From positions 26,388,001 to 26,452,000 of the forward strand of contig NC_068922.1 of the NCBI RefSeq assembly GCF_023091745.1: a DNA stretch of 64,000 nt, in the 5' to 3' direction. The stretch's first letter is position 1; the number at the start of each line of letters is the position of its first letter. The translations under genes and the position numbers were made by a program. A model generated the notes under the pieces. That model had not been told where the DNA came from. It did no database searches and saw only the letters and a program-made list of their open reading frames with translations. This DNA is from Budorcas taxicolor (Eukaryota > Chordata > Mammalia > Artiodactyla > Bovidae). Shown one piece after another: positions 45,693 through 57,091 of this stretch.

Positions 45693-46264
45693 TTTTGTTT
45701 TTGTTTTTTTATAAGTAATTTCCAGGATCTTGTTATCTTCATGCAAAAGCCCAAGTGAATTCAACAGCAACAAAATCCAAACAACTCCCTTCAAAAATGG
45801 GCAAAGAACTTGTAGAGACATTTCTCCAAAGAAATGTACCAATGGCCAGTGAGTCCATGAAATGATCTTTGACATCACTAATGATTAGGTCTATAAAAAG
45901 CAAAACCATAATGAAGTATCACCGCACACCTATCAGAATGACTGTTACCAGAAAACAGAAAACAACAACCGTTGCCAAGGGTGTGGAGACTCTGTAACTG
46001 TTGTGCACTACCAGTGAGAAAGGAAATGCAGCTGCTAAGGAAACAATATGGCAGTTCCTCAGAAGCAGAATTACCTTACGATCCAGCATTTCCACTACTG
46101 TGTATATACCCAAAAGAGTTAAAAGCAAAACTCAAGGAGATAATTGTCCACCCATGTTCATAGCAGCCTTATTCACAAGGCCAAAGGGTGGAAGCAACCC
46201 AAGTGTTTATTGACAGATGAATGAAAAACTAAAGTATTGTGTGTACATAAGATAAATATGCAAC

Positions 46265-46481
46265 GTGCTCTCAGTTGCTCAGTCGTGTCTGACTCTTTGT
46301 AGCCCCATGGACGGTAGCCCATTATGTTCCTCTGTCCATGGGACTTTCCATGCAAGAGTATTGGAGCGGGTTGTCATTTCCTACCCTAGGAGATCTTCCC
46401 AATTCAGGGATCAAACCTGCATCTCTTGCTCTTCTTGCATTGCAGGCAGATTCTTGACCACTGCGCCACCTTGGAAGTCCA
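46265..46481 (-). mobile_element. Bov-tA SINE inside L1
   Basis: GTGCTCTCAGTTGCTCAGTC to CCACCTTGGAAGTCC. Confidence 0.9.
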
Positions 46482-46937
46482 AAATGAATGTGATTTGACA
46501 TTAAAAAGGAAGGAAATTTTGACACATGCTACAACATGGATGAACCTTGAGGCTATTATGCTAATGAAATAAGCCAGTCACACACGCACAAAAATTACCC
46601 TATGGTTCCACTGACATGAGGTATTAGAGTAGTCAAATACATCAAGATAGAAAGAATGGTAGGAGCAAGCCCTTCAGGAGACTGTGATGTATCCCGTGGT
46701 TTGGGAACCACTGCTGGCGAGAAGGGTGGACCATCCAGCATGAAGGAGCCTCTGTTCCCCTGTGCTGTGCATGTTCAGGGCAAGTCGAGTGCTTCTCGCT
46801 AAGGGGGTTCCACTGACAAATAAATGCAAGAAACATAGCAAAACAGATCTACCTGGGATATCTGCTGCATGTGTTTTCCTATTAAAGGCTCTGACAAGTC
46901 CTGTACTAGGGAGATTTAATTCAGCTTGTTTAACCAG

Positions 46938-47160
46938 AAAAAGTGAAAAGTAGAAGTGTTAAAGTCACTCAAGTGTATCCAGCTCTTTGTGACGCTATGG
47001 ATTGTATCCTGCCAGGTTCCTCTGTCCATGGGATTTCTTAGGCAAGAATACTGGAGTGGGTTGCCATGCCCTTCTCCAGGGGATCTTCCTGACCCAGGGA
47101 TGAACTCGGGTTCCCTGCATTGCAGGTGGATTCTTTACCACCTGAGCCAGCCACCAAGGA
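46938..47160 (-). mobile_element. Bov-tA SINE inside L1 block
   Basis: AAAAAGTGAAAAGTAGAAGT to CCACCTGAGCCAGCCACC. Confidence 0.9.
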
Positions 47161-47570
47161 TGCTTCCACAAATTCTTGAATGAGGAATACATTATCACGG
47201 TGGTGATACCTGATAGTCTTTTTGCTAGGAGTCATCAAAAAATGGGGAGCTGCTGTTTAATGGATACAGAGTGTCAGTCTTTGCAAGATGATAAAGAGCT
47301 CAGGAGATAGATGGTGGTGATGGTTGCTCAACAGTGTGAATATATTTAATGCCATTGGCCTAGAGACTTAAAATAGTTAAGATGATAAATTTCATGTTAT
47401 GTGCCTTTGACCACAATTGAAAACAAAAGGTTAAATGAAGGATTCCATCTTTTCTCAGCAATTCAGGCTTTGGAGGGACATGTCAGAAATAAAAGGAAAA
47501 AAGAAAAACATCCAAGGAAAAGGATCTTGACTTTATTTGCAACTAATTACAAATGTGGTTTCTTTTACAG

Positions 47571-47650
47571 AGCCATTTTTCTCTCAAGAAGGGAGCTGCA
47601 GCCTTGGGCATTGGAACAGACAGTGTGATTCTGATTAAATGTGATGAAAG
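47571..47650 (+). CDS. GAD2: GAD2 exon 8 (residues 281-306)
   Basis: Exon of 80 nt reading SHFSLKKGAAALGIGTDSVI then LIKCDE and two bases of Arg307. His282, the second residue, is the conserved histidine that stacks on the PLP ring in this decarboxylase family. The acceptor is TTTTACAG and the donor AAAG/GTGAGC. Confidence 0.97.
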
Positions 47651-48839
47651 GTGAGCATGAATCTGCAACCCTTGTTGGTTACCAGTTTGCAGTTTGTATA
47701 CATACGCCTTAAAAGTCTGAAAACAGGTGACGACCTGTAGGGCACAAACCTGCCTCCTTGCCAGCTGCTGGTCTTCACTGTTTCTTTTTCCCTCTTGCTT
47801 GGAGTCCTGGGACATGGTTCTTCAATGATGCAGAGGCATTCACGGCCTTTGACCGAATCCACACCTTTGCTGAATCAACCAGAATTTTCTGCACCGAGAA
47901 GGTGCAGAAGGACATTTATCATCTGGGCACTTAAGCAGCAGCCAATGGGTTGAGAACTGATTTATGGAGGTGTCACTCCTCCAGGCACCACAGATTTTGC
48001 GAACTTGATGGAGTGATTACAGGAGGGGGACAGTTTAGGGAGCAGAAGGTAAATAATGCCTCCAGCAACTCATCAGCTCAGAGCCTGAGCCAAAGAGCTC
48101 TCTTAGGAAAACTCCCTGTCTTAATCTGGTACCCAAACTTCATAGGTACTCTGGATAAAGGTGAGGTTAAAATGTAAGAAAATAAATTTAGTCTTGAAAG
48201 GATTGAATAAGAAATTCCACTAAATTAAAAGGAAGCCACTCAATTCACCATTTATTTATTCATATGAATTTATTAGAGAGATATTTATGATCACTTACCA
48301 TGTCACTAGGTTCTAGAATAGCATAAGGCATAATCCTAGTTCCCTGGATGTATATGACCCAAGTAGGGAGAGGGCCTGTCGGCAGAAGGAGGGTGGGCTG
48401 ACCTGGGGAGGAGCAGTGGAGATGAAGTGCTGGAATTGACAGGAATTACTGACTGACCCGGGGGAGGGTGTGTGCAAGTTGACAGGTGAGAGGAGAGGGA
48501 ACACCAGGCTTCCCGGCTAAGTCCATGTGGTGCTATTCTCTAAGCCAGGAACCATCCCCCCCTCCCCCGAAGTGGAGATGCTGAGTTTGTAGAGCTTATG
48601 AGACGTCCAAGTGAGGGTGTCAGGGTAGCCAACAGAAGCATCAGCCTGGAGGTCAGAAGATGTGTGATGGGACCCGTGCAGAGTGGGCCTGGGCAAGAGT
48701 CAGGGGAACCCACGTGTCAGGGACAGGCAGAGCGAGAGCAGCTGCCGTGCAGACTGAGGAGGGCCAGCCAGAGTTGCTGGAGGAGAATCAGGACCCAGGG
48801 CTGTGAGAGTGATTCTAGAAGTGGTTGAAAGCTGAAAGG

Positions 48840-49037
48840 ATTAGTTTCTCAGTCCTGTCCGACTCGTTGTGACCCCATGGACTGTAACCCCCTAGGCTCC
48901 GCTGTCTATGAAATTCTCCAGGCAAGAATACGGGAGTGGGTTGTCATTTCCTTCTCCAGGGGATCTTCCCGACCCAAGGACTGAACCTAGGTCTCCTGTA
49001 TTGCAGGCAGATTACCGTTTGAGCCACCAGGGAAGCC
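48840..49037 (-). mobile_element. Bov-tA SINE (antisense)
   Basis: ATTAGTTTCTCAGTCCTGTC to GAGCCACCAGGGAAGCC. Confidence 0.92.
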
Positions 49038-49340
49038 TGTGGAGTGGGTGCAGCATCAAATGCCATCAGCAGATGAAATGAGGGTCAACAGCTGCCTCTC
49101 AGCTTTCCTTACAAGAAGGTGGCTGATGAGTTTGGCAGGAGCAGTTTCAATAGAGGGTTGAGACTGGAAGGCAGTTTGCAGTGGATTCAAGGGTGAGCGG
49201 AGAGGAGGAAATGGAGGAAAAAAGCCAGCTGTTTCCAGAGGTTGAGCCATGAAGGGGAGGAAGCAGGGTGGAAGGTGGACGGAGTCCAGCATGGTTTGGG
49301 TTGGGTTGTTTTGAGGAAGGGGGCTTAAAGAAAAGAAAGT

Positions 49341-49556
49341 GTGAAAGAAATGGAAGTCGCTCAGTTGTGTCTGACTCTTTGCAACCCCATGGACTGTAGC
49401 CCGCCAGGCTCCTCTGTCCATGGGATTCTCCAGGCAAAAATACTGGAGTGGTTTGCCATTCCCTTCTCCAGGGGATCTTCTCGACCCAGGGATTGAACCC
49501 AGATCTCTCACATTGCGGGCAGATTCTTTACTGTTTGAGCTACCTGGGAAGCCCAA
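49341..49556 (-). mobile_element. Bov-tA SINE (antisense)
   Basis: AAGTCGCTCAGTTGTGTCTG to GCTACCTGGGAAGCCC. The 166-codon reverse ORF at 49056-49556 begins in it. Confidence 0.93.
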
Positions 49557-50110
49557 GGGGGCTTAAGACATATTTAACTGTGCAGGGAAGAGTCTGCTAG
49601 AGATGGAGTGTGAATTATATGGGAAAAAATGGAAAAAATAGCTGAGGTTTAATTTCCTTTGTGAGTTCCTTATTCTTTTGGCTGAAATTATGTAGGAACT
49701 GCCTCTGATGAGCTCACAAGCAATCTGAAATCATCTTACATTATAAAACAGGAAGGAGACAGGGAGGAGAGAGCAGGAGTAGTGAAGGAAGGGCAGGGAA
49801 GAGGTTTAGGGAGGAGGGCTGGCGAGGACGGGAGGGGGCCAGCTGCTAGCTGATTTCAGTTCAGATACCCTCAGCATTAGAAAGGTTCTTAGACATTTAC
49901 TCATCCAGCCTTTTTTTTAACTTTGTAGTTTTGTGAATAATTTCGACCAAAGAAAAACTGCAACGATAGTAACAAGAACTCTCACATACTCTACACCCAA
50001 AGTCACCAGTCATTAGCATTCTGATATGCTTGCTTTACCATTCTCTTTCTTTCTGTGGATGGAATTTAATATTAATATTACATGTTGAACATAATGAATA
50101 TTACAGTATT

Positions 50111-50314
50111 TTTGTTTAGTCGCTAAAGCATATCCTATGCTTTGCGACCCCATGGACTGTCTCCTGCCAGGCTCCTCGCTCCAGTGGGATTTCCCAGGCA
50201 AGAATACGGAGTGGGTTGCCATTTCCTTTTTCAGGGGATCTTCTCAACCTAGGGATAAGACCCATGTCTCCTGCATTGGCAGGCAGATTCTTTACCACTA
50301 AGTCACCAGGAAAT
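50111..50314 (-). mobile_element. Bov-tA SINE (antisense)
   Basis: TTTGTTTAGTCGCTAAAGCA to AAGTCACCAGGAAATC. Confidence 0.88.
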
Positions 50315-50439
50315 CATTACAATATTACATACATTAATATATGTATCTTATAGATATAATTTTTTCTGAATCACTTGAGAATTTCTTGCAGACATCATTC
50401 CCCTTTACCCATTAATTTGTCAGTGTGTATTTTTGTTTG

Positions 50440-50553
50440 TTTGTTGGCCACGGCATGCAGCATGTGGGATCTTACTTCCCTGACCAGGGATCAAACCCAT
50501 GACTCCTTCTGTGGAAGCAGCGTTTTAACAACCAGACCACCAGGGAAGTCTAG
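50440..50553 (-). mobile_element. CHR-type SINE (antisense)
   Basis: GTGGGATCTTACTTCCCTGA to GACCACCAGGGAAGTC. Confidence 0.85.
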
Positions 50554-50702
50554 TTCAATGTGTATTTTTTTTTTATAACAAAGATATTAATTTACCTAAT
50601 CATAGTCCAGTTACCAAAATCAGGAAACTTGACATTGACACAGACTAATCTTTAATCTATCCACCCTATTCAGATTTCATCAGTTGTCCCAATCTTATCC
50701 TT

Positions 50703-50866
50703 TCAGTTCAGTTCAGTCACTCAGTTATGTCCACTCTTTGCCACCCCTTGGACTGCAGCATGCCAGGCATTGCCCTCCTTCACCGTCTCCCGGAGTTTGT
50801 GCAAACTCATGTCCATCGAGTCCGAGATGCCATCCAACCGTCTCATCCTCTGTTGTCCCCTTAGAG
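50703..50866 (-). mobile_element. BovB 3' end, antisense
   Basis: TCAGTTCAGTTCAGTCACTC through GTCCATCGAGTCCGAGATGC to TCTGTTGTCCCC. Confidence 0.88.
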
Positions 50867-52049
50867 CTAACTATTTTTTTTTCCCTGTCCAGATTCACAG
50901 GTGACACTTAGTTTTCACCTGTTTAGTCCCCTTTAATCTGGAACTTGTCCTCATCCTTCCATTGTTTATCATGACATTGATATTTTGATGAGTGTAGATC
51001 ATTTATTTTGCAGAATATTTCTTAATTGGGTTTATTTGACATTTCCTTAGATTCAGGCAATGCATTTTGGGCAGGAATTCCAGGAAGGTCTCTCCACTGT
51101 AAAATGACTGTTCTCTACTTTGCAGTTAATAATATTGGTAGGGGATGCTTTGAGACTATATATAAATACTATGTCCCTCCTAAAACATACATTCAGTAGT
51201 TTAGCATCCATTGATGATGCTAAAGGAAGGAAGAATTTCCTTTTTTCTCTCTTTTTCCATCTCTCTTGCTCTATCTCTGTCTATCTTTCTGTCTCTATTA
51301 TGTGTTATCAGTATGGACTTTCAGGTACTTTTAGAAGTTAATTCTCTCCAGCATTCTCTTCCACTTTCTTTGATTTCTCCATTTCTTGCTCCTCCCTGCA
51401 GGGTTCCCTTTAACTTACCTAAATTATTAGTAAATTGCTATTAAACCTCACAGGAAATGTGTCTGACCAATATACATGATACCCTGTTGGCCTTGGACCA
51501 GAAGAGTTGTCAACCTTCCAGCCCCCTTGTAACACAGTCATAAGTCTCTTGTAGAGTTTACCTGAGGGGCAGAGATCAGGAGTAAGGCACAGTGCAGTGA
51601 CTGCTTCTAAAACTGGTAGTTCCTCGTCACTGCTGGGGGCCATTGCTATTGACAATGTTTGTAACATTAGGCAATTTCTAATGGGAAGGATCACACATGC
51701 TTTCGTCTTTGCACACAAATCTCTGTGAACAGAGCCAAGCTCTCAGCTCTTAGGCTGGTAGAATTATTATAGTTCACCAGTGTCAGTGAGCTGAGTCCCC
51801 AAAGACTCAAGCACCCCATTTGTGACCTGCCCAGAGCGCCACACTCCCCAGTAATGTGCTCCTTTGGGTAAGACAGTTTGCCCCTTTACAGCCGTGGGAA
51901 GATGACCGTGAATCTGTATAGCACAGTGTAATCTGTGTCATTTGCTTCTTTCCACAAAGAGAAGATTCTTCCTGCTGGTGGCTCTAGCTGGCAGTGTGGG
52001 ATTTTGCTCAGGCAACTTCATCAAGTTTTCTGCCCCAAGAGCATCATAT

Positions 52050-52150
52050 GGATTAAAATTTTTTTTAATTTATTGAGATAGCATTGGTTTATCATAGTTA
52101 TAAAAATGTCATATGTACAACATAAGGTTTTGACTTCTGTATACATGATG
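52050..52150 (-). repeat. L1 3'-end fragment
   Basis: TTTATTGAGATAGCATTGGT and the following lines recall antisense L1 3' UTR. Confidence 0.55.
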
Positions 52151-52247
52151 AGAGCATCATATGAATTTTTTAATACTTATTTTTCATGCTTAGGTTTTTT
52201 TTAACCCATTCTAACACGTTTTGCTTTTTAAATTTAGAAATTTTTTT

Positions 52248-52362
52248 TAATTTGGCCACTCTGCGTGGCATGTGGAATCTTAGTTACCCAACCAGGGGGC
52301 AAACCTGTGCGCCCTGCAGTGGAAGCGCAGAGTCTTAGCCACTACATGGCTAGGGAAGTCTC
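52248..52362 (-). mobile_element. CHR-type SINE (antisense)
   Basis: GCGTGGCATGTGGAATCTTA to CATGGCTAGGGAAGTC. Confidence 0.82.
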
Positions 52363-52899
52363 CATCACATACATTTTTAAAAGACTATCAAAATCAAGAA
52401 TCTCTATGTAAAACTGCCTCATCCAAAGCAGCAGTCTGGTTCAACAGTCCTCCCTTTTAATGGCAGTTTTTTTCTTAAACACTGGCACCTAACAGAGAAT
52501 AGCACCACATAGCATCAACCACTGTTTCACTGGGTGCTTACAGGCTGCTGCATATCTAAAGATAAAAGATATACATTTTGCTATGGAAATACTTCTAAAC
52601 CAGACATGCAGGATGCAATAGCTGCCGTCTAAAGCTTCCCTGCATGAAAAGATGCTTGTCTGGAAAAGCTAGGGCTGCCAGAGAGCTTCTAATCCTTGGA
52701 GGAGCCTGTTGGGGAGTGTGGAGGCTCTCTTCCTCCTCACAGCATGTGGGCAGATGGGGATGCACAAAGTCATGACCGGACTTCCTTCTGCAAGCTGCCC
52801 TATGTCTGTGATGGCTCAAAACCCTGGGTCCTGTGAAAAGTGCCTGGCTAGTATGTTACACAGTTATGGAAATACCTGCCAGGATAAAACTTCCATTTC

Positions 52900-53215
52900 T
52901 AAAGCAACATTTCTCAACATGTGGACCTAGGTCTGCCTGTGCCACAATCTCCTTGTTAGAAATGCGGATTGCTATGCATATTTGTTTACTTGTTATTGTT
53001 TGTCTCCTCTGTTAGGATGTAAGCCATGGACAGTAGAAACTGGCCTGTTTACCCTGGTACCCCAGCACCCCTAATAGCATTTGGCACATAGTGAGTCTTG
53101 AGCAAATATTTGTAGAATAAATTAATTCCAGGGCCCTATCACTGACCTTCTGAATCAAAATCCCGAAGATCAAGGCCAAAGAATATGCATTTTGAAAACA
53201 TATATCATGATTTTT
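52900..53215 (+). repeat. MER5A-like element split by L2 3' end
   Basis: ACATTTCTCAACATGTGGAC and TTGTTAGAAATGCGGATT (left part), and CTGAATCAAAATCCCGAAGA (right part), flank an L2-like 3' end (GGCACATAGTGAGTCTTGAG). Confidence 0.55.
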
Positions 53216-53608
53216 ATGCATGTGAAATTTTACAAAATTATCCAGTTCTAAGATCACTGAAAAGGTGAAAAGTTTTGTCTACAGAGTCTCCCATACTAGC
53301 TTTCTGATCAGTCACCAAGATAAAGTGAGTATATTAATATTATCCTGGGGTGAAATGTTAGCCTTCTAGTCACATACCTCCGACAAATGTCCATCTGCCA
53401 CCTGCAGTGTGCCAGGCTCTGGGTTTCTAAGTGGGCAAGGCAAATACAGACTTGAAGGCTGGATGCCTGGAGAAGTCTGGAGCCTCTCTGTTAAGGGCAA
53501 ACCCAGAGCTTTCCACTCTGTGAGAAGCAAACACTTGGACTTGATGACTTGACAAGGCTGTCCCTTCTCCCTGCCTTCATGTGGAAATGGGACAGCGTGT
53601 GTGTTCAC

Positions 53609-53812
53609 TGGGCTTCCCAGGTGCTGCTAGTGGTAAAGGATCCACCTGCCAATGCAGGAGACGTAAGAGACGTGCGTTCTATCCCTGGGTCGGAAGATCC
53701 CCTGGAGGAGGATGGCAACCCACTCCAGTATTCTTGCTTGGAGAATCCCATGGACAGAGGAGCCTGGTGGGCTACAGTCCATGGGGTTGCAAAGAGTCGG
53801 ACATGACTTACC
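53609..53812 (+). mobile_element. Bov-tA SINE
   Basis: GGGCTTCCCAGGTGCTGCTA to CGGACATGACTTAC. Confidence 0.94.
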
Positions 53813-54106
53813 ACGCGGGCATTCATAAGTTCATTACTGCTTTCCCAGCAGGTGTGAATGGCAGCTCTGATTCTTGAAAGCTAAATGTCATCACAAAGGA
53901 TTTATCTTATCTTCTTCAAAGACAACAACATTTGCATAGAGGTTTCCTATATGTTTGGCCCTTTGAGTTTGTTCTGGAAGCTTGGCATTTACCTTCTTGT
54001 TTCAGCCAGGCTTTACCTGATCCTAGGCTATCATGCAGGCAACTGTCTTATCCTGTTTCCTCATTTGAGAAATGAGACAATCATTGAGAAAACAAGAAAG
54101 AGGTCT

Positions 54107-54228
54107 TGCTGCTGCTGCTGCTAAGTCGCTTCAGTCGTGTCCGACTCTGTGCGACCCCATAGACGGCAGCCCACCAGGCTCCCCCGTCCCTGGGATTCTC
54201 CAGACAAGAATCCTGGAGTGGGTTGCTT
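54107..54228 (-). mobile_element. Bov-A monomer, little diverged
   Basis: CTGCTGCTGCTGCTAAGTCG to CTGGAGTGGGTTGC; the second unit is missing. Confidence 0.9.
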
Positions 54229-54599
54229 GGGCCCCTCCCAATTCTGATGTCCCCTATCTGTGACTTCTCTGTGTGGTCTTACTGCCAAGGGTTGACAAAA
54301 TATCTAGATGTGATTAGTGAGCAAATAGCAATTGTCAAGTCAGTCTCCCCAGAACTCTCCAAGGCAGAAGAGGTTAGTCATGGTAGACTAGATAACATTT
54401 GAGACTTGCAAACAATTTCTGAAAATCTCTCAATTTTATGTTTATCAACAAAAGCACCTTTGCAATTTTAAAGTACTTAAAACTTAGTTTCAAAGGTAAA
54501 TATAAGACCTGAATTTCCTCTGAACCTTTTGTTTTTATCATGGTAGCTCAAGGTGTTTTGGCATAGCCAGATCTAAGAGAGGCCGAAAAATCACAACTT

Positions 54600-54925
54600 T
54601 CTTTTTCTTTTCTTTATTGGCGTATAATTGCTTTCTAATGTTGTGTTAGTTTCTACTATACAGTAAAGTGAATCAACTATACATATACATATATCCTGTC
54701 TTTGGGGGATTTCCTTCCCATTTAGGTCACCGCAGAGCATTGAGCAGAGTTCCCTGTGCTGCACAGTAGGTTCTCACTAGTTATCTGTTTTATATGTGAT
54801 GTCAATAGTGTAGATATGTCGATCCAAACCTCCCAATTCATCCCCTGCACTTGCCCTTTGATAGCCATATGTTTGATCTCTATGTCTGTGTCTCTGTTTC
54901 CACTTCTTGCAAATAAAATCACAGC
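54600..54925 (-). mobile_element. L1 3' end, antisense
   Basis: CTTTATTGGCGTATAATTGC, TTCCCTGTGCTGCACAGTAG and TATGTCTGTGTCTCTGTTTC are L1 3'-end phrases. Confidence 0.8.
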
Positions 54926-55129
54926 TTTCAGGGATGCTCCCAGGCCAAGCTGTGAAGTGTAGGGAGACATGTAGGGTGTGAAGGGCCTTCCAGAACTCTC
55001 CACCCCCCCACCCACCCCTGCCACAGGACTGCCCCTCCATTCCTTCTGTCCCTCCTTCAGGGGCCCATCCCACAGAAAGTCCCCAGAGGTGGGCTGCTCA
55101 GATTAGAATCACACCCTCAGCACCAAATA

Positions 55130-55320
55130 TACATTTAATACTCTTTGTTTCACTCCAGTCGAACTGATTAATCACTGGTGATGTGTCCATTGCCGTTGCC
55201 AGGTAATTAATTGCATTTCGATGCTTTATTGACCGGGGGATTTTTGAAGAAACTAACACCTATGGCATTCGTAGGTCTCCGGTCAATCCTGTGTTACCTG
55301 CCTTTCTTTGGAAAATAGCT
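55130..55320. promoter_or_regulatory. Candidate intronic regulatory element
   Basis: Repeat-free sequence with TAATTAATTG at 55204-55213 and several CpGs kept in otherwise CpG-poor intron (about 55160-55280). The homeodomain-type core and retained CpGs suggest constraint. This is inference only. Confidence 0.25.
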
Positions 55321-55934
55321 TCACAAAACTCAGTGGTTCTCCATGCTTTTTAAAGCACAGGAAGTAACCTCTGCTTTCTGTGCCGACCATTATGTAATAC
55401 CTTCTGTCAGCTTGAAATGAAAATTGTGGAAGATACAATGCCCATTATGCCCAAATTACTTTTATAAAATGGAGAAAGGTGAGAAAAGTAGTTTAAAATA
55501 AGATAACGCGTTTCAGTCAGGAAAGCTTAGGCAAGACAACGCTAGAAGCTGTAATGAAGTAACCGAATGGCTTGCTCTGTATCTCAATCTATATTTACCT
55601 AAAATTACAAGGATCCCCACAAAAGACTACGAATCTCCAAACCTCAGCTACTGTCCCCTCAATGCCAGTAGCATTCCCAGCTGCTTATGGTGACATCCTC
55701 CTTCCCATCACTTATTTTTCCAAGCTGCATTTTACAAACCTAGATCAAGGACCCCAGTGTGAGACGTTTAACGGTGTAGAAACCTCAGAAGAGTTCTTTT
55801 GGTTCAAAAAATCGTTCACGCCTCCAATAACGTATAGTTAGCTACTTTGTCTTTTGCTTGGTTTTTCGCTCCAGAGTCTTGAGGTAGGAATGTCATAATG
55901 CATTATAAAACCCTCAACAATCAAAGCTCTCTTT

Positions 55935-56098
55935 TCTGGAATACTTCCTAAATGCCAAGCACTTTTAAAAGATAATTTTTCATGTATTAACTCATATAAC
56001 CCTCATAACTCCATAAGTAATATTATCGGTAAGGTATGGTCATAATAGGCACAGAGAAATTAAGTGACTTGACTAAGATCACACATCTAGCCGCCTCT
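55935..56098 (-). repeat. MIR SINE (antisense)
   Basis: CTCATATAACCCTCATAACT, AGAGAAATTAAGTGACTTGA and ATCACACATCTAGCC. Confidence 0.75.
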
Positions 56099-56154
56099 AA
56101 CTTCTTGTAGAAATCAACTCCTTTGATTATTATAATAGTAGTTTTTTAAAAAGT

Positions 56155-56440
56155 ACTAGTTTATTTGTTTTGGCTGCGCTGGGTCTCCGTTGTTGCACAA
56201 GGGCTTTCTCTAGTTGCAGCGAGAGCAGCAGCTACCCTCTAGTTGCAGTGCACGGGCTTCTCATGGCAGTGGCTTCTCTTGTTGCAGAGCATCGCTCTAG
56301 GCTTGCGGGCTTCAATAGTTGTGGCGCACGGGCTTAGTTGCCCTGAGGCATCAGGATCTGCCAGGACCAGGGATCGAACTCATGTTCCTGCATTGGCAGG
56401 TGGATTCTTAACCGCTGGGCCACCAGAGAAGTCCAATAGT
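56155..56440 (-). mobile_element. Long CHR-type (SINE2/CHRL-like) SINE
   Basis: GGCTGCGCTGGGTCTCCGTT, GGGCTTCTCATGGCAGTGGC, then a tRNA-related end GGGCCACCAGAGAAGTCC; antisense. Confidence 0.8.
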
Positions 56441-57036
56441 GGGGTTTTATAATAACTAAAGCACTATGTGTTTCTACTTTAGGAAGGAAAGGATGAAAGG
56501 ATGGAGATGAAAGGATGTTTCTCCGATGCCTGGCTGACATTTGAGCCCATGAGTTCTGGGCCTGCTTTGTGATTTTAGCTCTCGGAATGTAACTGGGTGG
56601 CTTTGGACGTAATGTTTTCATTCAGATGTTTCAGATTGGATTTTCTCTTCTTGGCATTTCATCTCTGTGTGCAATTGCAGGTCTGTTTGTTGGAAGATTT
56701 GGAAGACAAATCTTTTTTCTAAATCTGCTTTCAGTGCCAAATGTCTCACTCCAGAACAGGTTTGCTCTAACTAAGGAGATTGCCTATAAAACAGGCTCTG
56801 TGCAGAGTGGAGAGACACGTGGACAGCGGGATCGGGCGTCCCCTAAGCACATCAGAAATGACAGTCCAGCATCACTCAGGGAGGAAAGGCCTTTCTTTCT
56901 GGAAACAACCAAGGAATGATTCCAACTGGTCCTTATTACCAATCATTTAAGGTTGAACTTTTACCCCCTTGCAACTCTTTGTAAAGGCAACAAAGTAAAT
57001 TATTCAAAGCAAACATATATTTGCTTCTCCTTCCAG

Positions 57037-57091
57037 GGGGAAAATGATCCCATCTGACCTTGAGAGAAGGATCCTTGAAGCCAAACAAAAA
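57037..57091 (+). CDS. GAD2: GAD2 exon 9 (residues 307-325)
   Basis: Exon of 55 nt completing Arg307, then GKMIPSDLERRILEAKQK, ending on a codon boundary. It is a connecting helix segment of the large PLP domain with the family-typical MIPSDLE motif. The acceptor is CTTCCAG/G and the donor AAA/GTAAGT. Confidence 0.97.

Larger units (their letters stand above)
45765..47430 (+). mobile_element. L1 ORF2-to-3' end remnant split by SINEs
   Basis: Sense L1 ORF2/3' pieces: AAAATGGGCAAAGAACTTGT (45795), CATGTTCATAGCAGCCTTAT (46154), CTACAACATGGATGAACCTT (46530) and TTGACCACAATTGAAAACAA (47407). Bov-tA copies at 46265 and 46938 interrupt it. The 46660-46930 part is not L1-like and may be another insert. 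It is littered with stops and not coding. Confidence 0.75.
34711..47570 (+). other. GAD2: GAD2 intron 7 (largest), repeat-dense
   Basis: A 12.9 kb intron crowded with mobile elements: an MLT1-like LTR (35318-35795), at least ten Bov-tA/Bov-A2 copies, two BovB ends, antisense L1 (41285-41812) and a sense L1 block broken by SINEs (45765-47430). The stretches 36000-36700, 38260-39880, 41000-41280, 42000-42500 and 44900-45470 hold no exon or repeat I can name, apart from a MIR at 40325-40515. It ends in TTTTACAG. Confidence 0.7.
47651..57036 (+). other. GAD2: GAD2 intron 8
   Basis: A 9.4 kb intron with five full-length Bov-tA copies, a Bov-A monomer, CHR SINEs, a BovB end, MER5A-like and L2-like pieces, L1 3' ends and a MIR. 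A relatively repeat-free island at about 54930-55910 includes CpG-retaining, homeodomain-core-bearing sequence at 55130-55320. The stretch 48040-48830 is G/A-rich with no named element. It ends in CTTCCAG. Confidence 0.7.

Noticed and set aside
45972..46213. L1 ORF2-like peptides
   Set aside because: Short fragments broken by stops and SINE insertions; not an active LINE.
49056..49556. 166-codon reverse ORF
   Set aside because: It starts inside an antisense Bov-tA and runs into unique intron; the familiar N-terminal wording is the SINE in translation.
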